Positions 32,211 through 38,812 of a DNA stretch of 64,000 nt are shown here, piece by piece (the first letter of the stretch is position 1; each line of letters starts with the position of its first letter). Source of the stretch: CAYIHX01 sp964363305. GTDB lineage: Bacteria; Bdellovibrionota; UBA1018. The position numbers and the translations under genes were made by a program. Location of the stretch: positions 10,418 through 74,417 of the forward strand of contig CAYIHX010000015.1 in NCBI GenBank assembly GCA_964363305.1, given 5' to 3'. The notes beneath the pieces were generated by a model. The model ran no database searches and was not told the origin of the DNA. It saw only the letters and a list, made by a program, of their open reading frames with translations.

Positions 32211-32237
32211 CCCAGATAATAGTAGAGGTGATCTGGG
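32211..32237 (+). terminator. Weak hairpin after rpoC
   Basis: CCCAGAT (32211-32217) pairs with ATCTGGG (32231-32237) around a 13-base loop, eight bases after the rpoC stop. There is no T run, so it may be a stabiliser or a Rho-region marker rather than an intrinsic terminator. Confidence 0.3.
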
Positions 32238-32306
32238 TCGTTCGGTAGATATCGAGCGGCCCGGAAAATAAAAGCAGAACAAGGTTCCAGGTTCGGTTTT
32301 TAAATC

Positions 32307-32381
32307 GGGCGCATAGCTCAGTGGTAGAGCAGGGTCTTTACACGGCCAAGGTCCAAGGTTCAATCCCTTGTGCGCCCACCA
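32307..32381 (+). tRNA. valT: tRNA-Val (anticodon TAC)
   Basis: 75 bases with encoded CCA. Acceptor GGGCGCA pairs with TGCGCCC; D arm GCTCAGTGGTAGAGC; anticodon stem GGGTC/GGCCA with loop TTTACAC gives TAC. The outermost anticodon-stem pair is a G-A mismatch. T arm CAAGGTTCAATCCCTTG is perfect. Confidence 0.92.
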
Positions 32382-32387
32382 TTTTCC

Positions 32388-32627
32388 ATGCGAAGTATGC
32401 AGCTTGATCCCTTCATAAGAGCGCGTCTCCTGCGGTTCATCGATGACTTCCGGCATCGGCATGGGCAACTCCCCACTCTACAGAATTTTGATGACGTCAA
32501 TATCAGCCGAGATTGGGTTGAGCGAGCAGTTCGGTCTGGGTTGATTGAGAAATTTTACGTCACTTTGACCAACGGAGTGGTCGTAAAAGGCTATAAAATT
32601 AAGTACTCAAGGGCGTCCGCCATCTAA
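32388..32627 (+). CDS. Small putative DNA-binding protein
   Basis: About 79 residues, starting at ATG 32388 or 32397, seven or so bases after tRNA-Val; no good ribosome binding site. Charged helices (FIRARLLRFIDDFRHRHGQL) are followed by LPTLQNFDDVNISRDWVERAVRSGLI, which could be a winged-helix recognition part, and a beta hairpin (KFYVTLTNGVVVKGYKIKY). The composition is protein-like and the frame is not a shadow of another gene. I do not recognise the family; a helix-turn-helix role is inferred only from the pattern. Confidence 0.5.
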   Translation: MRSMQLDPFIRARLLRFIDDFRHRHGQLPTLQNFDDVNISRDWVERAVRSGLIEKFYVTLTNGVVVKGYKIKYSRASAI

Positions 32628-32629
32628 TG

Positions 32630-32638
32630 TGATATAAT
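32630..32638 (+). promoter_or_regulatory. Extended -10 promoter before the sensor kinase
   Basis: TGATATAAT (32630-32638) is a perfect extended -10 element (TGnTATAAT). No recognisable -35 lies 17 bases upstream, as is usual for this class. Transcription would start near 32645 and give a leader of about 140 bases ahead of the kinase. No riboswitch was recognised in that leader. Confidence 0.55.
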
Positions 32639-32783
32639 GCGTTGTGACGTGATTTTCTGTCTCTCTTTGGTAGACCTCGAGGGCAATGCGGATGGACCGC
32701 TCAAGGGAATCGTTTCTGGTAAAGAAACCTTTCCAAGGGATGGGCTTGACTCATGAGGTATGGCTTGGGGATTAGAGGGTTCG

Positions 32784-34466
32784 ATGAAGTTGAAGTTTAC
32801 ACATGTATTGAGCCCCACCAGTAACCTCGTATTAATGGTCTACGGCTTTTTCTCGCTCTTTCTTCTTTTTTCACCCAGTCTTTCGCAAATCGGAATGGTG
32901 GTTGCCGCCGACACGATTTCGCTTTTTTTCTTCATGTTGGTTGATCGGTATTTGTTTCTGGCTATTTTTCCGGAGGCAAGGTCGATCTTTCCTGTCTTGG
33001 ATTCCACCGCGTTTGACGGCGCTATCGCAGAGTGTAGAAAGTTGATGGTGCGCTCGATCTATACATTTCCTCAAAGCAGAGCGCTCTACTTATGGACCAT
33101 CAGTCTTGTTAAGGTTCTTCCTGGCGCCTGTATTGTCCTTCTGGTTTGGCCACATGAAAATCTCGGTATCGCACTGGCGAAGATGGTATTTTTCGAGTTG
33201 TCGCTCATTACCTGCTTTTCAGTTCTGGCATTTTTTGAAATTCATGAGGTTGCTTCTTCGGTCATAGATCAGTTGTTTGCTCATACGCGAGACGCCGATG
33301 TTTTCTTGGCTGTTGAGCCGTCGGACAGTGGGTCCTCTCTCATGAAGGTCGAGGGCCTCGCTCATATCTCCGTGATGTCCCTCAGTTTTGGGTTGATGTT
33401 GACCTTGGCGATCAGCACATTTGTGGGGGAGGAGCCTACGCAGCGGGTCGGGTTTCGATTTGCAGCTCTTTTTCTATTGTCTTGTCTCGTCCTCGGTCGG
33501 CTGTTCTGCACGAATCGGATGATACAGGTGCGGGCCAATCGAGATATTTTGCACTACTTGGGAAAAATCGATCTCAGTCGTGAAACTCCCATCTTGCCTC
33601 TTCATACGTCGGTTGAGCTGAATGCTTTACAACGGGCTTTCAACCTCATGTCTGGGCGATTGCGCGATTCTCAGGACGAGCTTTCAGATTTAATTCGTTA
33701 CGAAAGTGATCAGAGCCGTTTTAGGACACTTGGAGAAGTTGCGGGCTTGGTCGTCCATGATCTCAGTTCTCCCCTTCATGTGGTCAAATATTGTACTGAT
33801 TTGATTCGAGGCGATCCGCAGAAAGTGACTGACGGGACGCTTTTTTTGCGGATCGAGAGGAGCTTGGACAAGGCTGTGAACTTGGTTCAATCTCTGCGGG
33901 CCTACTTGAAAGATGGTCAGAATGGCGCGTCACTCATTCGTTTCGCTGAGGCTCACGACTATGTTCTCCAGGTTCTGGGCTTGGAATTTCAATCGAAGCT
34001 TCCGCGGCAGTTGAATGAGGTCATCAGCGTCAGGGAAGGCGTGGGAAGTGTCGCATTGCGTTGCTACCGGATCGACCTGATTCAAATTCTCGATAACCTT
34101 TATCGGAATAGCTTGGACAATATGATCGAGACAGGCAAAGAAACCCCTCAGATCCAGGTTGCCCTGGAAGGCGTGGGGGATGGATACGCAGTGTTGTCGC
34201 TAGAGGATTCGGGGAGTGGCTTGAGCGTGGACGATTTTGAAGCGATGACATCGGGAAAGGTGTCAAAAGGGGGGTTTAGCGATCGCCGGGCTCAAAAAGG
34301 ATTGGGTCTGCGGCTGACTCGACGTTTGATTGAGAGATTGGCCGGCTCTTTGTCGGTCGTGCCAGCGAAAGATGGAGCAGCTGGAACCCGAATGTTGCTG
34401 ACGTTGCCACTTGCCGATACAAAACATGAAGAAGCTAGTGCGGAGGCTGCAACGCATGGAACATGA
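32784..34466 (+). CDS. Membrane sensor histidine kinase
   Basis: 560 residues from ATG 32784; the ATG at 32760 has its GAGG only about 2 bases away. About five hydrophobic helices fill the first 245 residues (NLVLMVYGFFSLFLLF; VVAADTISLFFFMLV; VLPGACIVLLVW; LSLITCFSVLAFF; later VMSLSFGLMLTLAIS and LFLLSCLVLGRLF). A HAMP-like linker follows, then the H box TLGEVAGLVVHDLSSPLHVV with His325, N box LDNLYRNSLDNM, G1 EDSGSGL and G2 QKGLGLRLTRRLIERL. HDLSSP rather than HELRNP groups it with HDxxxP kinases. Its stop overlaps the start of the regulator gene. Confidence 0.85.
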   Translation: MKLKFTHVLSPTSNLVLMVYGFFSLFLLFSPSLSQIGMVVAADTISLFFFMLVDRYLFLAIFPEARSIFPVLDSTAFDGAIAECRKLMVRSIYTFPQSRALYLWTISLVKVLPGACIVLLVWPHENLGIALAKMVFFELSLITCFSVLAFFEIHEVASSVIDQLFAHTRDADVFLAVEPSDSGSSLMKVEGLAHISVMSLSFGLMLTLAISTFVGEEPTQRVGFRFAALFLLSCLVLGRLFCTNRMIQVRANRDILHYLGKIDLSRETPILPLHTSVELNALQRAFNLMSGRLRDSQDELSDLIRYESDQSRFRTLGEVAGLVVHDLSSPLHVVKYCTDLIRGDPQKVTDGTLFLRIERSLDKAVNLVQSLRAYLKDGQNGASLIRFAEAHDYVLQVLGLEFQSKLPRQLNEVISVREGVGSVALRCYRIDLIQILDNLYRNSLDNMIETGKETPQIQVALEGVGDGYAVLSLEDSGSGLSVDDFEAMTSGKVSKGGFSDRRAQKGLGLRLTRRLIERLAGSLSVVPAKDGAAGTRMLLTLPLADTKHEEASAEAATHGT

Positions 34467-35121
34467 TCATTCAGTTTGGGTTCTTGATGATGAGGAAGAT
34501 TGTCTCTTCGTGGCGGAGCAGAGTCTCTCAGACGCGTACAACGTGAGGACTTTTTCTTCTTTGGCCCAACTTAAAGGCGCGCTCGATCAGAATCTCGATA
34601 CCTTGCCGGTCGCATTGGTCGCAGATCTGAGGTTGGCGGATGGAAATTTTCTTCAGTTCTTGGATCTAGAGGCCTCTGATTTAGCCAAAATTTTTCCGAT
34701 CGTTATTACTTCTTCCCTTTATGACTCGGAAACCATCCGGGGTGGTTATCATCGTGGGAGTTATGACTATTTAGTGAAGCCTTTTCGTCCGTCTGAGCTC
34801 AAGGTCAAGGTTGAGCAGGCATCTCAGAAGTTTGTTTCTGACCGAAGTAGGCGGGTTGCAAGTCAGCTGGAGTTGACCCCAAAAGAGGCGCGACTGTTCG
34901 AGTACATGCATCGGTTTGCTCCACGGGCGGTTTCCAGACAAGAGCTCCTCGCTGAGGTTTGGGCAGATATGAAGATCCATCCGAAGACGATCGATGTTCA
35001 TATTCATAACCTGAAGAAGAAAATTGTCGTGGCCGGATGGATCATCGTTTCGTCTAAACTTGGGTTTTGGTCCATCACTTCAGCAGGGAGTTCAGGGGAT
35101 GGGGTGCCACCATCTTGCTGA
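34456..35121 (+). CDS. OmpR/PhoB-family response regulator
   Basis: 221 residues from ATG 34456, with CGGAGG nine bases upstream. Receiver: VWVLDDEEDC, phosphoacceptor region ALVADLRLADG, VITSSLYDSE and YLVKPFRPSEL. The C-terminal winged helix (LELTPKEARLFEYMHRFAPRAVSRQELLAEVW; KTIDVHIHNLKKKI) is of the OmpR type. Overlaps the kinase gene by 11 bases, so the two form a pair. Its 3' end overlaps the convergent YcaO gene by 30 bases, which could allow antisense interference or indicate a regulatory link; that link is speculative. Confidence 0.88.
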   Translation: MEHDHSVWVLDDEEDCLFVAEQSLSDAYNVRTFSSLAQLKGALDQNLDTLPVALVADLRLADGNFLQFLDLEASDLAKIFPIVITSSLYDSETIRGGYHRGSYDYLVKPFRPSELKVKVEQASQKFVSDRSRRVASQLELTPKEARLFEYMHRFAPRAVSRQELLAEVWADMKIHPKTIDVHIHNLKKKIVVAGWIIVSSKLGFWSITSAGSSGDGVPPSC

Positions 35122-36069
35122 GTTGTTGGGCAGCCACTTGAGTACTGTCTGAGGTTGCGAGCCAAAGACCAGGGGAAGGGCGTTCGGGTGGGAAGCTTTG
35201 CATACGAACAATGTGTTTCTGGCCTCGGCGATTTGCGATAGTGGCGTACTGTAGATCTCGACCGAACATTCCCTAAGGAGGGGTTTGGGCGTAGGGATCT
35301 CGAGTCCCAGGGAGAGATCGCCCGAGGTCCAGGCAATGAGCTTTTTTTGACCGAGTGGGGAAAGAAGATAGTCCTGGTGAAAGTCGGGCGTGTTTGTCTG
35401 GTTCTGGTTGCCGGGTTCGGCACATTCTTCATAGAGAAACGCCCATCTCTGTATCGTCTCTCGACAGGCGGAGGCAATGGCCGCCTCTAGATCGAGGCCG
35501 GCGCCGAACCCATGAACGATAAATCGTGGGTCGCTATTCGGTCTGGGCACGATTGCTGCCATGCAGACTTCGGCATCAGAATGGGGGTCGGGGAGCGAGT
35601 AAAGCTGCATTCGATTTCCGACGCTGTCAGGTAGTTCGACGGGCCAAAACGGCAGGAGGTCCTTCGAAAGGGGTTTCGGCTTTCGCCCGGAGTACCAGTA
35701 GCGAAGAACTCTGTCTCTCTCAAGAAGCTCAAGGCACGCGCTGGCTTTTGCATTCGCGAGGTCAGGATGTGCGGCCCAACCATTCGAGCGTGAGATCGTG
35801 CAATTCGGGTCCTTAAGGGAATGGCTGGTTTTGCCTGAATGGATCAACTCCACGATGGTCATTCGCTCGCAGAGCTCGGATCGGGCCTTTTCGAGAGCAA
35901 TTTTTTCAATGAAGTCGAAACTGCTGCCTGTTACTTCGGTGGCGCTAGCGGTGTGGGTAGCCGCGAGTCCCACGAGATGTCCGGTGAGCCCCTCTTTTTG
36001 AAAGTGTTCAAAAAACGGATCAGTGAATTTCCATCTGGATTGCTGGCGTTGTGCTTCTATTTGGTGCAT
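35092..36069 (-). CDS. YcaO-family ATP-dependent cyclodehydratase-like protein
   Basis: 325 residues. All three ATP-binding stretches of the YcaO fold are visible: IALEKARSELCERM (Glu60, Glu65, Glu68), SNGWAAHPDLANAKASACLE to LLERD (Ser95, Glu114, Glu117) and GFGAGLDLEAAIASACRETI ending QR (Glu204, Gln207). YcaO enzymes phosphorylate a peptide-bond oxygen to make azolines, thioamides or amidines. It ends WWHPIP; a Pro-rich C-terminus is characteristic of azoline-forming members. No RRE domain, E1-like partner or TfuA is fused or adjacent, so it would be stand-alone. The ATG overlaps the upstream gene by 50 bases and has no good ribosome binding site, suggesting coupling. Last gene of the proposed peptide-modification cassette. 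Confidence 0.82.
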   Translation of the reverse strand: MHQIEAQRQQSRWKFTDPFFEHFQKEGLTGHLVGLAATHTASATEVTGSSFDFIEKIALEKARSELCERMTIVELIHSGKTSHSLKDPNCTISRSNGWAAHPDLANAKASACLELLERDRVLRYWYSGRKPKPLSKDLLPFWPVELPDSVGNRMQLYSLPDPHSDAEVCMAAIVPRPNSDPRFIVHGFGAGLDLEAAIASACRETIQRWAFLYEECAEPGNQNQTNTPDFHQDYLLSPLGQKKLIAWTSGDLSLGLEIPTPKPLLRECSVEIYSTPLSQIAEARNTLFVCKASHPNALPLVFGSQPQTVLKWLPNNSARWWHPIP

Positions 36070-36736
36070 ATGTTTTTTTGTTTTCGAAAATTTCTGACAT
36101 GAGTTCGTTCGTGAACGTGGCGCAACGCTCTATCGAGCTGAAAATTTTATTCTGAACATGTGGCTCGGCAGCCGTCTCGGCGAGCCAGGAGATCCAAGGG
36201 AGGATTTCATCGGCATGTTGACCGTCAATGTCCGCGTGCTTGGCGAGTACCGTCGACCGGTCTCGAGCGATGCCTGTATTTTTTTCGACGAGCGCTAAAA
36301 ATTTAGGACCAAGATACCCCGTAATATATTCGACTGAATAAATGTACGTGAGATAGCTGATCAGGTCGTTTCGGGCGACGTCATAGATCCAGAGCAAAAA
36401 CGATTTCACCGCAGGAGAGTTTATGGTTTCAATTTGGAGATCGTTTCCACGATCAAGAGCAGCGAGGTCTGATCGTGCCCACTGATCATGCCCAGTTTCT
36501 TCGATTTTCTTTTGTTTGAGAAAATTTTCGAGAACATCAAGACCATCTCGCTTGGCTGTATTGATCGCGGCTGAAATATGCTCGGGCGAGTAAAGGATGA
36601 GATGTCCAACTGCGGCAATGTAGAGCGGAAAATTTTCCGCCGTGATCGAGGAAGAGGTACCATCGGCGAGCGCTGGGTGTGTTTTCCAGAGTTCGTCGCA
36701 CTCATTTTTTGTTTTGACTTTGATGCTTTCGATCAT
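36020..36736 (-). CDS. Heme-oxygenase-like fold protein, putative diiron enzyme
   Basis: 238 residues, almost all helical. It opens with ELWKTHPAL and ITAENFPLYIAAVGHLILYS. Candidate metal ligands occur in the order seen in heme-oxygenase-like diiron oxidases: EETGHDQWARSDL (Glu80, His83), VEYITGYLGPKF (Glu136) and HADIDGQHADEI (His167, Asp171, His174). Such enzymes (relatives of PqqC, TenA, UndA, BesC) oxidise small molecules or peptides with oxygen; whether this one binds iron is inferred. The start is firm: AAGGAGG lies four bases before the ATG. It sits between the tiny peptide hairpin and the YcaO gene, so the likely substrate is the peptide or its cyclised product. Confidence 0.7.
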   Translation of the reverse strand: MIESIKVKTKNECDELWKTHPALADGTSSSITAENFPLYIAAVGHLILYSPEHISAAINTAKRDGLDVLENFLKQKKIEETGHDQWARSDLAALDRGNDLQIETINSPAVKSFLLWIYDVARNDLISYLTYIYSVEYITGYLGPKFLALVEKNTGIARDRSTVLAKHADIDGQHADEILPWISWLAETAAEPHVQNKIFSSIERCATFTNELMSEIFENKKTYAPNRSTTPAIQMEIH

Positions 36737-36752
36737 AAATCCTCCTTCGAGG

Positions 36753-36784
36753 GCCGGGCCCGCATTTTTTAATGCGAACCCGGC
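36753..36784 (-). terminator. Hairpin between the tiny peptide gene and the modifying genes
   Basis: A 14-bp stem (36753-36766 with 36771-36784; two wobble pairs in the RNA) with a four-base A loop. It begins 12 bases after the peptide stop and ends 17 bases before the next ATG. There is no T run in the transcript direction, so it should be a partial terminator or a 3' stabiliser that raises peptide mRNA over enzyme mRNA, as the mccA-mccB hairpin does in microcin C operons. Confidence 0.68.
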
Positions 36785-36796
36785 GTAGGTAATTAA

Positions 36797-36829
36797 TTAG
36801 AAACAGATGCGTGCAAATTTCTTCTTCAT
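36797..36829 (-). CDS. Ten-residue peptide gene, candidate RiPP precursor (MKKKFARICF)
   Basis: ATG AAG AAG AAA TTT GCA CGC ATC TGT TTC TAA encodes MKKKFARICF. Support: AAGGAGAG about six bases upstream of the ATG; the ATG overlaps the acyltransferase stop (ATGA); a strong hairpin follows; and a YcaO and a putative oxidase come next. The peptide has a basic N-terminal part and a C-terminal Ile-Cys-Phe. Cys9 is the only residue a YcaO could heterocyclise (with Ile8). No leader of normal RiPP length is present, so the enzymes would have to recognise a 10-mer, or the lysines act as a minimal leader. Alternative: a regulatory leader peptide controlling the downstream genes. Confidence 0.6.
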   Translation of the reverse strand: MKKKFARICF

Positions 36830-37479
36830 GATCGCTCTCCTTGGTGATGCGCGGTTAGCGCGGTTGGTGGGCAGTACCTGATCCGAAATGACTCGAGATG
36901 CTCTTGTTTGAGATGTGCTGTCATTCGGATCAGGCCTCCCAGCTTGTCAGAGAGGTAGTGTCCGGTTACGCGATAGCCGAAATGAGCATAGCGGGTCGGA
37001 TTGGCTGGGTCGTCGGGGACCACGTCCAGATCTATTCTCTCAATGCTTGGTACGGAGCTGAGTTTTCTAGTGATGGTTTCAATGAGTTTTCCATAGATTC
37101 CAGAACCTCGAAACTGAGGTTGGAGGAAGACGTAACGAAGGTAGTAGGTAGTTGGGTCGGACGGGTTTGCTATCATAGCGCCGAAGAGCACGCGGTCGCC
37201 GTGCTCGTTTCGGCGATAGAATGCGAACGCGTCGCACACGTCCCCGTAAAAGATAGATCGGATGTGGAACAGCGGGTCCGTTTCTGGCGTTGTCAAAAAG
37301 TGGGCGACGTTCTCGTAATGTGTGTGTTCGACCCACTGTGATTGGTCTGCGCTGAAGATCGGGAGGCAGGTGCTCCAATCGACGCCCCAAAGGCGCGTTG
37401 ACAGAGTGGGCAAAGCACAGGCTGTTACTCCCGTGGGCCCCAGAGTGTCAGCCCGTTCATGGTTTACGGCGGTATTCAC
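36826..37479 (-). CDS. GNAT-family N-acyltransferase
   Basis: 217 residues from GTG 37479, chosen because GGAAGGAG lies five bases upstream. In-frame ATGs at 37557 (with AGGA) and 37641 give longer, less protein-like N-termini. The GNAT core is at about 75-190: FYRRNEHGDRVLFGAMIANP, acetyl-CoA loop LQPQFRGSGIYGKLI (Arg124-Gly-Ser-Gly) and AHFGYRVTGHYL. GNAT enzymes transfer acyl groups from CoA to amines. The TGA overlaps the ATG of the 10-residue peptide gene, so translation is coupled. I infer N-terminal or lysine acylation of the peptide, or self-protection by acetylating the active product. Confidence 0.75.
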   Translation of the reverse strand: MNTAVNHERADTLGPTGVTACALPTLSTRLWGVDWSTCLPIFSADQSQWVEHTHYENVAHFLTTPETDPLFHIRSIFYGDVCDAFAFYRRNEHGDRVLFGAMIANPSDPTTYYLRYVFLQPQFRGSGIYGKLIETITRKLSSVPSIERIDLDVVPDDPANPTRYAHFGYRVTGHYLSDKLGGLIRMTAHLKQEHLESFRIRYCPPTALTAHHQGERS

Positions 37480-37685
37480 GGCGACTCCTTCCTTCGAAAT
37501 GAATTTTTTGATTGTTGTGGAAAAAAGGCGAGGAAAGATTTCTTTACTGCGACTCATTGCGTCATCCTGGTGTTTCGCGGACTGAGAAATGTGTCGTGCA
37601 TTATGCGATGCGTCAGATTGATGCAGCGAAGAATGCTGCATCGAATTAAGGCACTCACCGGTGCAACGGCTGAAACGGGAGGCTT
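37480..37685. promoter_or_regulatory. Divergent intergenic region with inverted repeat
   Basis: 206 bases between the acyltransferase gene (minus) and the transglutaminase-like gene (plus). A 7-bp inverted repeat GATGCAG/CTGCATC (37620-37626 and 37636-37642) with a 9-base gap lies near the middle and could be an operator or a short hairpin. CATAAT on the minus strand at about 37600 is a possible -10 box without a convincing -35. The minus frame stays open through much of the region, so part of it may code for an acyltransferase extension. A ribosome binding site (CGGGAGG) precedes the plus gene. Confidence 0.3.
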
Positions 37686-38812
37686 ATGAATTTATTCGGT
37701 CAATGGATGGGGCTAAGTATTGTTTTTGGATTGCTGGTTTTCCAAGGGTCCGCATTCGCGGATGAGATGAGGGTTGAAACTCGAGTGGTGGGCGAAAAGG
37801 ATCATTGGAATGGCGCCAATATGCCCGAGAATTTAAATCGGGACTATGAGCGGAATTTTTCGCGTCTGCCTCTGAAGGCCCGGCTATCTGACGACAAGAC
37901 ACCCTGGTCCGACAGCTATTGGCCGAGCCGCCGTGCGAGTATAGCGAACCGTTGGCAGACAGATGAGGGATATAGCCGCTATCGGCTCGCTTCTCTCGCG
38001 CAGCTTCGCGGTATGGATCGTGGGCAGATCGCCCGCATGTCCCCAGCGGAAAAGTACGACATTGCAGTCGGAGATTATAACTACCGGGTGACACACATGG
38101 CTTGGGGGAGCAGCTCCCCCCGCGCCAGTGACTGGGCTGGCATCTGTAACGGCTGGTCTCAGGGGGCGCTGACCTACGACGAGCCTCGGCCGACGGATTT
38201 TGTGAATCCAGACGGTATTGTGGTTCCGTTTGCATCGAGCGACGTGAAGGGATTGATCAGCTTTTTTACGCGCTGGGGGATAGCGACGCGGAGGTGAGTC
38301 AGATGGGTTCGCGTTGCAGTGGGCTCGGGAGCGTGTTCGGAAGTGCGGGTTGCAGCGACATTCATCCGGGGGCCTTTCACCTTGCGCTTACCAACCAAAT
38401 TGGCCTTATGAACCAGGGATTTGTCGCGGATGTCGACTCGGGCTCTGAAGTCTGGAATCAGCCCGTATTCGGATATGAGTCGAGGATCTTGCAAGAGTCT
38501 TCTAGTCGAAGAGGAGCAGCGCGTGGAACGGTTCGGGAAGTGATGGTGGAGACTCGAATGTTGTTTGCGCTCGAGAGTCCGCAACAGTGGGAGCCGGTAC
38601 TTGGAACCGATAAATTCGGCCAGGACTCGAAAGTCTACACCTACTGGCTCGAGCTCTCGTCGACAGGTGAGGTACTGGGCGGAAGCTGGGTCACGTCGAG
38701 TCGTCCTGATTTTATTTGGACCACGACGAAATCAGAATTCAGGGGGGCTTTCGAGGGTCTGAGGCAAATCTATCGCCCACTGGGTAGGCAGCCTGGAGTC
38801 CCGTTTCCTTAG
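37686..38812 (+). pseudogene. Transglutaminase-elicitor-like secreted protein, frameshifted
   Basis: Two overlapping frames (37686-38297 and 38294-38812) together cover one protein of about 375 residues. Frame one has a signal peptide (SIVFGLLVFQGSAFA) and MSPAEKYDIAVGDYNYRVT, CNGWSQGALTYDEPRPTDFV and VPFASSDVKGLISFF. Frame two has GSRCSGLGSVFGSAGCSDIH, PGAFHLALTNQIGLMNQGFV and SEVWNQPVFGYE. These are consecutive blocks of the bacterial transglutaminase-elicitor family, with the catalytic Cys likely in CNGW. A -1 shift at the T6 run (38262-38267) gives an uninterrupted SFFYALGDSDAEVSQMGSRC; the G5 run at 38275-38279 also works. It is a recent one-base deletion, a sequencing error, or less likely programmed or transcriptional slippage. 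Confidence 0.7.

Noticed and set aside
32645..32783. Cyclic-di-GMP riboswitch in the kinase leader
   Set aside because: Some GC-rich fragments resembled parts of the motif, but the conserved core and paired stems could not be matched.
36797..36829. Classification of the tiny peptide as a microcin C precursor
   Set aside because: There is no MccB-like adenylyltransferase or transporter nearby and the peptide lacks a C-terminal Asn; only the gene layout is similar.
37480..37641. Upstream part of the acyltransferase frame as coding sequence
   Set aside because: The GTG at 37479 has the best ribosome binding site; the upstream codons are His/Ser/Gln-rich and overlap an inverted repeat, though ATG 37557 cannot be excluded.
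38262..38279. Programmed -1 frameshift as the main explanation for the split transglutaminase-like gene
   Set aside because: The frame-zero heptamer would be C TTT TTT, not an ideal slippery site, and no clear downstream stimulatory structure was seen; a one-base deletion or sequencing error is simpler.
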